A DNA stretch of 64,000 bases from Ancylostoma caninum (GCA_037903475.1 JBAJFG010000643.1:2356001-2420000); one strand, 5' to 3'. Shown: positions 34,922 through 48,044, counted from the first letter of the stretch. Translations and numbers: made by a program. Notes: generated by a model not told the origin, from the letters alone.

Positions 34922-36436
34922 CCTCGTTGCGACTCGCGCTCCTCATAAGTGATCTTAATTTTTTCGTTTCTATTGTTGTTCCTACACCTGCTACTTTTTG
35001 TCATCAAATAAATTGTTTGTGCTTTATTTGTTCCTTGTCCGCCCTAGTCGGCCACTACTGCTCTCCTTTTTGAGTTTCTTCCGTTACCATTGAACTCGGC
35101 ACCGAAAAGAGCCTTGTGCTCTTACAAAAGAAACTTCCTCATGAAAAAAAGATGTCCCACCGTGGGCATATAGCTGCTGGCTGTGAGCTTCGCGAGCATT
35201 AATCTAGGAAGTCAAATGTGGTCAGCTACTTGTAAATTGTGGCGAGTCTACTCTGCCACTAGGTCACCTGCTGATAGCTCTGCTTCCATCTTCTTCATAC
35301 TTATTATTAATCCTAACTATTCCTAATATAGAATACAAAGTGACACAATTATCTGACATCCATTTGTTTAAGAAGAAAGGGGACAACTTCCCTTGGATTT
35401 TTCTGAGAGTCTTGGATGTTATCCTTGCCTCCATTTCCCAAACCTCTAAACAACTTCAGCAACTCTTCCTGGAGCGGTCTTCCTCACCTCAGATGGGTTG
35501 ACTGGGTCGGGATTTCTCTCTCTCTCTTTTTCTCTCTTTTTCTGCCTCCATTTTGTTTGTTTTGAATAGCATTGGTGCTCCCTACAATGAAGATGTAGTA
35601 GGAAAACCACCGTAAATACCTTCGGAACCCTTGTTATTGTTTAAATAAATACATTTACTTCGTCATTTGGCATTTGACCTTAAATTCTATTCCCATTGCT
35701 CTGGCTGAGATCCGAGCACGAGCAGATAAAGCTCTTCTTATCACTTTGTTATATTGTAGTTTGCTACTATTTATATAATATATCGTATGTATGCTCTCTC
35801 AGAATATTTCTAGGCATACTTAATTATTTACTGATCTGTTCATTGAAATACGCTTGAAAATGCTTAAAAAAAAGGAAAAAAAGAGAGCAACAGGAACAGT
35901 GAATGAGAACCGAAATTTAACTTCTCTTCCGATTATACATATTGTAACGTTTTCTACAACGGAGAAGGAGATTATCCAGGATTTATGAGGTTTACTCAAC
36001 TATTTCCCGACTTCCAATGGCTTGGACTCGCAGCTGCCAGAGTTCTTGACTTCTGGAACTGATGCAACGTTGGCCATGCTTCGTGGATCATGAAGGTAAT
36101 TATTTTGTTGATTGATATATATTCACAATGAACTTAGCATTCTTTGAAAAAAGTATGGAATTAGATGCAAGGCTTTCGATCAACCTAATAAATCATGCAG
36201 TCAAACACATTGAGAGTAGAGCCCACGTAGCGAAACAAGAGCTTTCTTGAAAACTTGGAACTTCGACTCAAGCGGGTCTGGCGTGTGGGTCTGGCCAGCC
36301 AAAACCTTTAAAAATAACGTCCCATTTGGGTAAATATTGATGGCGACAGTGATTTGGCTTCCTGCAAGTTTCAGGAGCAACGCGAACAACTGGCTATGTG
36401 CACAAAAACGAGCGCCACGTGCGTAGTTTCCGCGAT
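34922..36436. other. No gene or clear repeat recognised
   Basis: AT-rich sequence with a CTCTCTCTTTTTCTC run at 35517-35540. I see no exon with supporting splice sites. Confidence 0.4.
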
Positions 36437-36643
36437 TCAGCGGCTCATTTGCAGCGCAGCACGACGGATTTCACCGATGCTGACGTCAATACGAGACGAG
36501 GGGTGTTCACGCCGAGCACTTGGTGACACACTATCACTCACATCCACTTGACCTCTGCGACTGCTGCGCATTAGTTCAACTGACTGTTGACCTGTGGTTT
36601 TTGTGGGCTTCGGCTCAATAGTTTTCATGAGACCACTGGTCAT
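36437..36643 (-). CDS. Candidate C-terminal exon, unknown protein
   Basis: A hydrophilic frame with charged and serine-rich composition (IEPKPTKTTGQQSVELMRSS ... SIGEIRRAALQMSR, then TGA) looks coding. The frame begins at or just after an internal ATG, and no clear acceptor was found. A + strand frame overlaps the same bases, so strand is not certain. Confidence 0.3.
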   Translation of the reverse strand: MTSGLMKTIEPKPTKTTGQQSVELMRSSRRGQVDVSDSVSPSARREHPSSRIDVSIGEIRRAALQMSR

Positions 36644-37506
36644 CCAGACTTGTTTTCATCTTCGGTTGTTTCTGTTATACCTAAATGAGTTTCTCGAGAG
36701 CCCTACACAAATCTTGCAGGAAAAATTAGAATCGTAACTTTCGAAATGCTCAATTTTTTTTTTGCGTCATCCACCTTGTGTTTTATCCTTACATCCATAA
36801 AAAAGCTCCACTCAGAGTTTACCCGCCGAGCGAGTTCTCGCCGGGCGGCAAGAAGGGGAGGGGGGAGGGGCGTGGCAAGACTTTATCGCTCAGCGACGTC
36901 GGGGATACTCAGAGTTGAGCGGGAGCGCGGCGATTAGCACTAGAGCGTCTTTTCTACACCTTCACTAATTCTTCCGCTTCTTTCGGGTTTCCGTAGAACT
37001 TGTCAGATCTGGACGATACGAAAAAGGAACGCCTCCTTTGTATATTGCTTGAAATAATATTCTGACCCTGGAGTTCAGGTAGGAGAAGAGTACCTCATTA
37101 ACATTATCCCTACTGTACCTGACTATTGCCTCTAGAAGGCATTCTAGGACCGGTTACGCTACATCGTTGTCATCCATGAATAAAGTACCAGAAATAAAAG
37201 ATAACGTAAAGGATACCGCATCGCATGTTCTAGTTTACGGTTAGGCACACACGGAAACTTCAAGTGAGAACTGCTAAAAACATATGCAAAACTAACTGTT
37301 CGTTACTGAGGAAGTGCAATTTCGTTAAAAGATCTGCGGAACTACGACTTAGACACTTGGCGCGGCCGGGCGCTCGTCGGCCAAGCGTCCAGATCTAAGG
37401 AGAGAGCAACTGAGTGGAGTTTTACTGTATGCCCCTATTGTTAGTATACCAGGTCACATTAACTACATATTGTATTGTGGGGCACCGTTTTGGTGCACTA
37501 AATAAA

Positions 37507-38432
37507 TCTCTATATATAAAGTAGAATGTCTGTGAGTGTGTGTGTTTATGTATGTATGTATGTATGTTCCTTATAGAAATCGCGGAGGGTGAACCGATCG
37601 GGACCAAACTTTGCATGCTCATTCCTCATGGGCCGGCGGAGGTTTTAGGCTACTTCATGCCAGGCATTATCGATTGATTTATCGATTTTATTGATTTTTC
37701 GCCACTTTTGCTCGGGGGCGGCGAGGACATGTCTAATGGGGTTTCTCAATGCGCTGAACACGAATATGATAACCGTTTTGCACGAAATATCGATTTATCG
37801 ATTTTATTGATTTTTCGACATTTCTGCACGAGAGTCAGTAGGGACAGCTCTACTGGGGTTTGTCAGTGCGCTGAACACAAATATGATAACCGTTTTGCAC
37901 GAAATATCGATTTATCGATTCCCTGATTTTTTGCTATTTTCGGCCAGGGGTGGTGAGGACATGGTTACTGGGATTCCCCAATACGCTAAACACGAATATG
38001 ATAACCATTTTGTGCAGAATATCGAATTATTGGTATGATTTTTCGCCATTTTCGTCCACGGGCCGGTGAAGATGTGTCTACTGGGATTTTCCATTGCGCC
38101 GTACACGAATATGACATAGATATATCGACTCAGTAATTCTTTTGCTCTTTCTCCGCTTTTGGAAAGAGACGGTGTAGGAATATGTTCACTGGATCAATCG
38201 AAAACGCCAAACCCTAAGTGCGAATATGGCAACTGCTTTCCATGAATTTGACACTGAAGTAACATTACTGACTTTTCGCTTACGGGTCGGAAGGTTACAT
38301 GAGCCTGCTTATAAGTTTGCCACCAAAATTATAGGCTTCCGCAATGAATTTGTCGGCACTAGCAATTGTCCTCATTGGTGTGAAATTGCCGGGGTAGTAA
38401 AACACCCGAGCGAAGCCGGGTATGCCGTCTAG
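37507..38432 (+). mobile_element. Non-autonomous Helitron with internal tandem repeats
   Basis: Starts TCTCTATATATAAAGTAGAA after an A. Ends with a hairpin in CCCGAGCGAAGCCGGG, then TATGCCGTCTAG followed by T, the classic Helitron 3' end with A^T insertion. No Rep/helicase coding. The middle (37670-38130) consists of about four to five diverged tandem units of about 115 bp containing CGATTTATCGATTTTATTGA and CGAATATGATAACCGTTTTG. Confidence 0.8.
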
Positions 38433-39201
38433 TAAATAAATAATTATGGATCTTGACTGACGGGAGAAATTTTTACTCGGTGCTTCCGTTGTTCTTTTCG
38501 TCCTGCTATTTTCAGACGTATTGTTGGAGTTCTTTTCTAGATTTTCCGGATTCTTCTTTTCTATTAATTTACTGTTCTTCTATATGTATGCATGCAAGCT
38601 CTTTGTTACAGTACTGAATCATCCACGGTGTAGAGTACATCTCGTGCACGAACCAAGAGTCTGATGCCCAGAAGATCTCTCTGCCATGGCTTTAGCCGTT
38701 TGGACAACAAGGTTGTCCAACGACGTGTTCAGACATGTACAATCACGGTACAGCATGATTTTCCTGCAGTTTGAAAGCAATGCCCAACTTTTTCTTTTCC
38801 AATTTCCCGTGTTCGCGGAAGACGTAGCACCATTGACGCCCATTGTAAATGTTCTTCATTGCTGTACAGCAACTATGGCTTGTATTATGAGAAAACCTTA
38901 TTGTTAGGGCTAAAATAGAAATATGAGTAAGTTAGGCATTGTTCTCTACAGGTCATCAAATCCTACCCCGCTTATACATGTCTAAAAACGTCGTTGGACA
39001 CGATTGCACATGTCTAAACACAACAAACAAGTCCGGTTGGACACTTTGTTGTCCAAACGGCTAAAGCCCTTTGCCATTTCCACTCAAGTAGATCTAAATC
39101 CAGACGCTCTGTTAAGACTCGAAATTAGGCAGTCAGGATTACATACATAAATGCAGGATACTATCAAATTCTTGAGGGAATCAATCCTTAGTAACTCAGT
39201 T

Positions 39202-39369
39202 CTAATTCACAATGGAGTGATCAGTAAAGCCTACAGCAATGCGCGATGTCGACAACTCGTCCATGTAGTCATTATCAACCTCTCCTAAAATGACAACTCC
39301 AAAGTTCCTGAGCTTTGGAGTTAGATTCAATTCTTGAAATGTTGCACCGCCGAAAACGCCAATTCCCCT
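39202..39369 (-). CDS. Candidate terminal exon, unknown protein
   Basis: Acceptor CATATTAG|AGG opens a 55-codon frame (RGIGVFGGATFQELNLTPKL then RNFGVVILGEVDNDYMDELS to ...FTDHSIVN) ending in TAG. Further coding-looking frames lie just upstream on - (for example CFRECIICLENDPEVLVKTT near 39600-39540), but I could not join them with consistent phase. The family is not recognised. Confidence 0.3.
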   Translation of the reverse strand, partial: RGIGVFGGATFQELNLTPKLRNFGVVILGEVDNDYMDELSTSRIAVGFTDHSIVN

Positions 39370-41706
39370 CTAATATGAAGTTGATTTTGTGCTTGTTTTT
39401 CACGTACTCTTCCCCAGATGAGTTGTAGCAAGCCAAAAACCAGCTGGTTTTTTTAAAACCACTCCTGTTCCGGGCGATGAGATCGTCGCGACCACAAACC
39501 TAAGGCTATAGAAAAATCTCAGGGACTTGAAATTTCGTACGGTGCCGTCGTCTTTACAAGCACTTCAGGATCGTTTTCCAGACAAATAATGCATTCCCGG
39601 AAGCATTTTTTTTTGAGAAGATTCGGACTCTGTGAAAATTCCTCATCATCCACTCCCTAACAGGATAGGACGAGCAATCAGGAACACCCCAAGATTATTC
39701 TCTTTTTTTTTTGAAATTCTCAAGTGCAATTCTGAACTGGGACAGTGCGTTCAATCCGATGTTGTGGGTAGGAAAATCTTCAAAATTATGGTGCCCGGTG
39801 TGAGGGTCTGGTTTTGCGTCCGGCTGTGCCTGCTAGCCCATCGACTCGTAATGAGCAAACGTGAACACAGCCAGTGCAGGTGATGCGGCACTCCTACCCG
39901 CAACGACATAGGTGTTGCGCATCACTTCATGCAACGACACAGGTGATGAGGCACCTCCTTGAGTGACACCATGGGCACTGTCGAGAGAAGAGAATTTGGT
40001 CTGACCATACCTTTTAACAATTCCATTTGGTGTTTCGCTTCGTACTTACGTTACCCAATACTTTATAGTTGGCGAGTCCTGCTCAACTGTAGCATTTTTG
40101 TTTCTATTTTTTAATAACTAGTTCTTATTTTTGCCCTGTTTCGCATCTAATTTCTTTGTCTCATTTTTCTTCCACGCGAGAGAGTAGTACGCATTCATGA
40201 CAAGGCTTTCCTGAATAGAAATTTGGACCACGAAAGATCACATTGTTTCTAATAATAGAGGTTGAATTAGACTATGTACATCGGCGATTCCGAGGAGATT
40301 ACCTTGCATTTTCCTACTCTGTGTCAAACTTTGTTCCGTTACTCTCTCCAGTTTTTCTCCTCTTAATGGCTCTCATCTCACTATTATTCTGTGATCGCGT
40401 TAAATCACAAATGCCATTAGATCATTGCGAGGAGAGCCAAAGAGGAGTAAGGAAGCTTACAGATTAGTTGTTGACCTTCATGTAAGTTGTTTTGATTCGG
40501 AAACGACGCATACAAGTTGTTTTGACCCATTCGACCCGAGAGTGATCACATAATGTATGATGGATGAAAATGTTACATGAAAAATCTCTTAGCACTAGAA
40601 GCTCATATTTACATTTATTTTTATTATTATTTATTCATTTATTTATTGACATAATTCTTCCCAAAACCACCAAATAAATGAGGTAATCGTGTTAAAAGAA
40701 TGAAATCGCAAGGATCTAATCATCCTACCCCATGATGACGTCGAACCCCACCCTGGCCCGCATCACAAAACTCCCCCTCCAACAGTTCCAGTAATGATAT
40801 TCTTCAGAGTTTAAATTCTACAGCGCTTACACGTTCAAACAGTATCGGGTGTTTTTTGGACCCTATTGAACACAAGGAAGAAATGGTGTTTTTTTCTCAA
40901 AATGGCCTTTATCTTCTTAAGCCAAAAAATTAAGTAATTCATTAGCACTGTAAAACCACCTAAATATACCTCGAGAAAAGTCGTCTGAGCGGAGCTTGCC
41001 TTGCCCCACCGATGAACTGTGAGGTCGTCAATGGATCGGAGTGAGTGACTCTCAGCTATCGTTTATCCAGGAAGATTACTGAGAACATCAACCGCACCAA
41101 CCACTGTACATAGAGTCATCACTCACAATGTACTCATTGATCGAAACTGTCGATGTCAACTGGCTGATTCGTCGGTGTTGCGATCGCACGGTTATCCGCA
41201 TTCCAAGCGTTCCATATGAAAAACGAGCACAATTAGGTCAATGATTTTGTACGAATCAGCACCGTAGTGCGTCATGTGCAAAGCCGCATCGCAACAGTTC
41301 GCATTACGACTAGCAATTATTGACTTTTTGAAAGTTTTCTTCTCGAGCAAGATTACCTGCTCTTGTGAGTTGCAGTCACTTACGAAACAGGTTTCGTTGG
41401 CAATTATACTGTAAATGAGTTAACACATGTTGTCCGACGTGATTATCTGCTTGCGATCAACCCCGAAGCACTATTGTAGCTGAATTTTAATGAACTGTAA
41501 GCGTTTGCAGTGCGGGCCTAGGTGCTTTTCTACTTTTACCGCTACAAGACCTGCCAATGATTAAACATAGGGCGTGTACCTAGAACCGAATAGAATTCGA
41601 ATGACTTAGTTAATCGATCTACCTGTTTATTTATTAAGGATCCAATCCAAAAATTTCGAATGTTCAACATTTGTTGCATTATTCGGTTCTAAGCATAGCC
41701 TAGGTA

Positions 41707-41974
41707 CAGTGGACGTCAATGGCGGTGGCCCATCCGCGGCCTCGAGAGGGACGCAGCGCGACCGCGCCGCGCGCACCGGGATCGGTGTCGCCCAACACCG
41801 GAATGCTAGTATTAGGCGCCTTTCTTCCCTACTTGGTCGAAAATTCTCAAAATCGGGTAGAAAATCTGCTAGAAATAGCATAACGGCAGAAGACATCGGT
41901 TACAGTTGGCGCGGCGCGTTTGCGCTGCGTCCTTCTCGAGGCCGCGGATGGGCCACCGCCATTGACGTCCACTG
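41707..41974. mobile_element. Foldback MITE, CAGTGGACGTCAATGGCGG family, copy 1
   Basis: CAGTGGACGTCAATGGCGGT ... CGCCATTGACGTCCACTG with flanking TA on both sides. Inner parts (CATCCGCGGCCTCGAGA and complement; GGTCGAAAATTCTCAAAATC) are shared with copies at 44749 and 46706. Confidence 0.9.
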
Positions 41975-42474
41975 TACATGCTTTATTGCGACCATTTAAT
42001 AGCATTAATGACTATTTAAAATACGGCTTAATTGCCCACAACCGCCTCAGCATAAGGATGCTGTGTCTCGGCCTGCGACGACATTTCGTCTTCATCCATC
42101 TTATGTTTCCCACCAAGTTGCTGGCACTGGCGCGGCAAAAGTATAAAAGGCCTTCCGCACTACGAATATCTCGACGCGACTCACTAGCGAGCAGTGCGTC
42201 GCTAGAGCTGTCGTGGCTACAATCGATACCTATCAAAATCGTTGTCGCAGTCGCCGCAGCGAAAGAGGGCGCCATACTCGTCGAGGAGCATAACAGCTAC
42301 CTTATGGTGTCCTCAGAGTGCACCGATTCAAATCCAATAAAAATAAAGTGGCGAAGAAATCAGAAGTGATAGTAGAGACAGTGCATATAGTAGCCCTTCG
42401 GCTCAGGCTTCATTGCTCATGGGACCATACTATATGGAAGGTAGATGGATTCGGTAAATGCTTCTTCGGCTCTA

Positions 42475-42549
42475 ATGCTAAGTAATGTGTGACCAAGGCA
42501 TCATCTGCCTGTTCACCAGATGATGGCTTGGTCACACATTACTTAGCAT
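42475..42549. repeat. Near-perfect palindrome with 33-bp arms
   Basis: ATGCTAAGTAATGTGTGACC AAGGCATCATCTG is mirrored after an 8-9 base spacer (CCTGTTCAC), with one mismatch or small offset. Confidence 0.9.
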
Positions 42550-42879
42550 AATAGTCGAAGCTTATGTGGTCCCGCTCCTAAATATCTTTGAGACTGCTGA
42601 CACTTTACCTTTTTGCAAGCACAGTCATTTTCTCCATTTTATCTCCACCATTCATTATTTTTCTCTTTTTCTCTTCTATGAAAGAAATCAATGTTGTGTT
42701 AACGTTGTAAACCAACCCACGTCCGAACATGAGAAATTGAGCACAAATGTGTATCTGCTGGATTGCTGTGCAGGTGGTTTTTAGTCCCGGCATCCGCTTC
42801 TGCATCCCAACGATCATGCTATCTCCCTCGCTGCTACAGCCCACACACTTTCGTACACTTGCACTTGAGTTCCAGGTTT

Positions 42880-43320
42880 TCAGTAATGTCAAACGCCCGG
42901 ACGGCACTGGTCGCGCCCACCACGTCGGGATCGGATCATTTCGTTCACCGCCCGCATCTTTTCAGCTGCCGCATCCGTCACTTTGGCTGCAAGTGAACGT
43001 GCGGTGTTTTGCGCGTGCATCCGCGAAAACCCTTGTCGATTTTGTCGAGAGACAAATGCTCGCCGAACTCTCACTCATTCACTCACTAATACAGGAAATC
43101 GTTGATGCTTTTTGTCCAAGTGTCTACGACCTTCGTGCATGTTCGCGCACCTTGTCGCCCGCTCGCGCCTCCCACGCGCCGGCCACACCTGGTACCAGCC
43201 TGGATCAGCTGCATCGCGCCGCAGCAACCACTTGGGCTGCTTCCTGCTTTTTCCGTATCCTTATGGGAACACCACTGTCCTCTCAATCACTGTGTCGTTG
43301 AGGTGTCGTTTCCCGTCGTC
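42880..43320. other. GC-rich segment open in many frames, no firm gene
   Basis: Three + frames and two - frames stay open, so frame length alone means little. Acceptor-like GGTTTTCAG precedes an ATG at 42886 (MSNARTALVAPTTSGSDHF), and on - CACTTGCAG precedes KVTDAAAEKMRAVNEMIRSR. Either could be an exon; I cannot choose. Confidence 0.25.
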
Positions 43321-44748
43321 CATTTTGACACTCCCCTATATAGACTTTTCATCAGCCTACATTTCACATTAGCTCTATTTTTAAAATTTCCTGAACCTTC
43401 ATTTAGATTAGATGATGTGTCAATTATGCCCGCATTCCTGCCAATATGGGCCAGTTTTTCCATATAGGACCCAGTAAAACAATGGTGGTCCAGAACAGGC
43501 AGCCGTAGTGGGAGGAGCTTCACATGTAACCGAGAATGAGGTGGTTGTACACATTTTCATTATTTCTTTTCATATTCTATTTATTTTTGCCAACATAGAG
43601 TTTGGGTATAACATCGTTACTTACTTAATAAGCTGAGCGAGAAAAGGTCCCCGTCTGGCTAACGCCCATGAGTCCGTAGTATCACGCGGTATGAAAACTT
43701 CAAGCCGCTATCGCAGTTCTTTTTTTCTAAACTTGAATTCAATTCATTCTAATGAAAGGTTTGCAACGTTTTTCAATTTTTGTGAATTAGGTAAGTTCTC
43801 GCATAGTACTGGCGGTCACAGAAGATTGGCGACGGACTTTAGAGCAAAAAAATTTATTCGATTGATATTTGAGGAATTAAACTTCTTTGAAAAGTAATCA
43901 TAAGGCTATCTAACTGTAATTCTTGAAAAATACCAATGACATTTAGACATTAGAACCCTTCGGACGTTCTATGACGTATAGGGTAATGGAAGCCAAATGG
44001 TATTATTATTGCCTAAACCTTTCCAGGTGCTTAGAATTCTCACTCGAACTTACGGACTTATGGGCCTTGAATGGAAGTTTCCATACTGAGTATTTAATAT
44101 TATGGAATCTTCTCTGATATGGCAAATTCTGCCAAAACCTTCCACAAGCTAACAGCTGCACTCCATTTCCAATTGTCACGTGGGGACAAGTTCCTGCAAA
44201 GAAGTGCAGTACCTAATTCCATGGAAAATTAAACCTGAATTGATGGTAATTGCAGTAAGGACGGTATATTCACAGATTTCCTGCAAATTATATAATTTAT
44301 AGCGTGCATTTTCCGCAAATGCTTTGTTTCTGCACAATCCTCTTTTTTTCACATGTATGAGCGGAGGACTGCATTGTACCTTTTGCACTCATCAGGGAAG
44401 GATATTACGGGGGGTGGTCTGACAATCCGTAATAAAATGTATACTGTCAGGCATACTTTTTGATGTTGATCTCAATCTCAAAGTTAGTTTTCCTAGTCTG
44501 CTGCGAAGTTCTCTGTGAAGAGTTACGTGGCATGATTTCGGCTTGTCTAAACCAGCTAAATCTGACTTTCGAGTTTTATTCTGCTAAAAATATGCGCGAA
44601 AACTGCTTCAAACATGTCAACTAATTAAAATTAATTAAGCCTTCCAGAACTTTCTTAGATCCAGATAAGTTCCCGCGGTTTTTTGGCAGAACAACATCCA
44701 AGAAGCCAATTTTTAGCTGCCCTGCGCAACCTGGAATAATGCCACGTA

Positions 44749-45020
44749 CAGTGGACGTCAATGGCATTGGCCCATCCACGGCCTCGAGAACGACGTCGCG
44801 CAACCGCGCCGCGCGCGACGTTACCGATGTTTCTAGCTGCTGTTATACTATTTATGTCAGCATTTCTACCCGATTTTAAGAGTTTTTAGACCAAATCGAG
44901 AAGAGAAGTGCATAGAAATGCCATTCCAGCGGTAAACGACGCCGATTCCGGTGCGCGCGGCGCGATCGCGCTGCGCCTTTCTTGAGGCCGCAGAAGGGCC
45001 ACCGCCATTGCCGTCCACTG
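44749..45020. mobile_element. Foldback MITE, CAGTGGACGTCAATGGCGG family, copy 2
   Basis: Same inverted ends (CAGTGGACGTCAATGGCATT ... TTGCCGTCCACTG), flanked by TA. Same interior order as copy 1 with moderate divergence. Confidence 0.9.
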
Positions 45021-45431
45021 TAACTCTTCAGAGAGAACTCCGCAGCAGATAAGGAAAACGACTTTGAGTTCAGCATCGAAAACTGCACCTGACAGTATAC
45101 ATTTCATTGCGAGCTGTCGGACCCCCTAGTATTCTTCCCTTGTCAACAAAGAATAATTGATTGATTAATTCGAAAAATTATATCGATTAGAAAATTCGAA
45201 TGGTTAAGGAGGAGAAGTAGGTAGCTTTTTCCACTCCTCCTGCAGGCTTTAAGTGATCTAAATTACTCGAAAATTGGATTTTGAGCTTATTCGAAACCGA
45301 TTACTCGAATTCGAATATATCTTATGTGTCCTAACTATGCATACTACTTTCAACAACCCTCACTAAACATTTCCGCTTTCTCTGTGAATGAGCTTCATGC
45401 ATTGAACATGTGATTTTTCACTGAATTTCAG

Positions 45432-45625
45432 CGTCTCGAGTTTTCATCGAACAGCTGTCTCGGCACAAAGTCCCTAACCATTGTCAACTCCACAACCTGT
45501 TCGAGGATTTTCCGAGTTTTTCCACGAGCACGAGTTCCAAACCGCCCGCGCCTGCTCAGTTGTTTGCCGGTGTCGCGCGAATTTCGCAACGTTGTGTGAT
45601 CGAAGAACGTGACCTGTTCCTGTGA
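45432..45625 (+). CDS. Candidate terminal exon, unknown protein
   Basis: Strong acceptor (CACTGAATTTCAG) is followed by two bases and a 63-codon frame, SRVFIEQLSRHKVPNHCQLH ... LFAGVARISQRCVIEERDLF, ending in TGA. The other frames close early or look less protein-like. No upstream partner found; family not recognised. Confidence 0.35.
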
Positions 45626-45927
45626 ACCTTGTAATTACTGCGAACAATTTCGAAAGTTTTTTAGCGCGCTAGCGATTCTTTTAGTTTTGCACTTCGCTCC
45701 GCTCAACCATAGAACCATTATTTTTATTTGGTTTTCCATTGTTTTCATTAATGATTCTACCATTCGACGCATATGTCCGATTGACCCAACATACATGGTT
45801 GTTCCTACCTTCCATCCGTGTTTATTTTTGCAGCAGCTGCTATGACCAAATATAGATACAGGAAACGCTACAGAAGCACATTTTCTGCGTCTCTATCACA
45901 CCAGGATATTGTAGCCCTTTTTGGAGA

Positions 45928-46060
45928 CATAGGAAGATTCCGGGTTTGCAGAATCGCGGTGGGACCTGAGCGAGAGATGCGGTAAAAGCATGCGCCAGGG
46001 TCTACTAGGTCCCGCCGCGATTATGCTGCCGCGACGCTGTGAAACCGCTCGTCTTTTTGA
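45928..46060. mobile_element. Foldback family TCGCGGCGGGACCT, copy 1
   Basis: Inverted pair AATCGCGGTGGGACCT and AGGTCCCGCCGCGATT with outer CCGCGACGCTGTGAAACCGC. Related copies lie at 47597-47742, 51533-51692 and 54593-54782. Confidence 0.75.
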
Positions 46061-46705
46061 GGACTACATTTATTGTTTGTTTGTTTTTCCTTGGTTGCTT
46101 GCAGATTTATTAATCGAGGAGAACAACAGGTCATTCGTGGATGCGGGGGGGGGTCTCTTACCCAAGAATGGGTCGTCGAATTTCTGAAATCTATAAAATA
46201 GACGAAAATATTGTATGAGCTTACTTTTTGTTGCTTGTTTTTATTATTATTTTTTCGAAGTATTTTTCATTGATTATCTATCACTAAAGTCAATATTTTT
46301 AGTATTTTTCTTAATCCATGTGGATCCATGTAGTGGCAGAGTCACAACTTTTTCCCCACCCCTTCCCCCTGGCAGGCTAGCAACACCACCGTTCTGCGCT
46401 GCTACAGGTTATTCGACACCCCTCATTATATTTTTGTAAATCCAATGTTTTCCTTTGCGTTGCAGCCATGTTCACTGCAAAGAATTCCCGAATTTTTCCA
46501 TGGAAAATTAAATGTTTTCATTGTAAGATAGGGGATCTACGCAGATTTGCATTACTATGCGGTAAGTCACAGTTGTCGTCAAAAGAAAAACCCCGATAAT
46601 CGCATCCGTGGCTATTCGTCAGACACGAACTTTTTCGCGTTTCAGAGTCTTTTCGTCGGGAGCGAAAAAGCAGCCAGAATGCCGCGCCGCGCGGACTTCT
46701 ACTCA

Positions 46706-46977
46706 CAGTGGACGTCAATCGCGGTGGCCCATACGCGGCCTCGAGAAGAACGCAGCGCGACCGCGTCGCGCACGCCGAGATCGGTGTCGTCTGCTGCTGG
46801 GATGCTATTTCTAGTCGCTTTCTCCTTGATTTGGACAAAAATCTTTAACATCGGGTAGAAAAGCTGCTAGATATGGCATAACAGCAGCAAAAACAACATG
46901 GTTTGCGACGCGCGTGGTGCGGTTGCGCGGCGCACTTCTCGAGGCCGCGGATGGGCCACCGCCACTGACGTCCACTG
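46706..46977. mobile_element. Foldback MITE, CAGTGGACGTCAATGGCGG family, copy 3
   Basis: Same inverted ends and interior as copies 1 and 2. The right flank is TA but the left flank is CA. Confidence 0.9.
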
Positions 46978-47596
46978 TACGTCCTACCTCCAGTGTGTTC
47001 TTTTGAAGCCATGAACCGAGCAATGGATCTTAACGCGCCCTCTTCAAGCCTCAGTCCCAGCTTCCGTTTCATAATAATTCGTTTTCTAGAACTTTGGATT
47101 GTTTATACATTTGAATAGTTCAAATAGATTGCCAGTTATCCTGGATAAACCCAACCATGAGGACAGTATTTTTCTGTCGTAATAAGGGTAGGCGAAATGC
47201 GAGGGCGTGTTAGCTCAGTTGAAATACACGTGCCTGATTTCGACGACGCTTTCCCGCCAGTCATTCAACAAATATTTTTCAAAGTGAAACGAAGCGACAC
47301 CTAGATGGTTACCATTTGAAGTATCAGTACTCTCAGTAATCAGTAAAGTAATACTCGAAAGTTCACGAGTAAAAAAATTTCGGAAGAAGAGGGAAAGTCC
47401 ATTCCAAAAATGACCATAGTTGAATGTCTTTGCATATGAACTCCATTTCTCACCTGTCTCCCGAATGCGGCACTATTTCTTGCTTTCTATTTTTCTCCAA
47501 TATCTTCACACTGTGTTCCTCGATGAAACACTCTTTTATCCTGCGAATTTTCTACTGCGAAGAGAAAAATGGGCACGCAATCTGAGAAATATTCTC

Positions 47597-47742
47597 CGTA
47601 AAGAAAAACGGATTCCATGGCTGCAAAATCGCGGCGGGACCTGAACGGGAGATGTGGCAGGAGCACACTTCAAGTGAGAGGGTCGAGTAGGTCCCGCCGC
47701 GATTGGGGCCACGACGCTACAAAACCGCGCTCGGAATCTATT
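47597..47742. mobile_element. Foldback family TCGCGGCGGGACCT, copy 2
   Basis: AAATCGCGGCGGGACCTGAA mirrored by GTAGGTCCCGCCGCGATT, with CTTCAAGTGAGAGGGTCGAG between and CACGACGCTACAAAACCGCG after. Confidence 0.75.
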
Positions 47743-48044
47743 TGAAGCAGAGCCGTAGGTTTTTGCCGCAAACCCCTTGGGGTTCCGCCGCGCCTCAGAA
47801 ACTGGCACTAGTAGATTCATTGAAGTGTTTAGTTTACAGATTAAAGCAGTTGATATGAAGGGCAGTTCTCATGTGATCCTCCTCCAAAATGTACTTAGTT
47901 TCATGATCGTGACTTTGTACATACAACGGTTTTCCTATTAATATACCAGTTCGCCTCTACTTTGGATATATAATTTATTTGGATGAGTCAAGAATCGTAA
48001 AACTCATTCACGTCCCAATGTGGGCGTTTTTCCCTTCATTTCAG

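Noticed and set aside
42747..43301. 184-codon + frame
   Set aside because: The region is GC-rich and open in several frames on both strands; no homology, no consistent splice structure.
47200..47275. tRNA-like GTGTTAGCTCAGTTGAAATA
   Set aside because: Only an A-box resemblance; no B box at the right distance and no cloverleaf.
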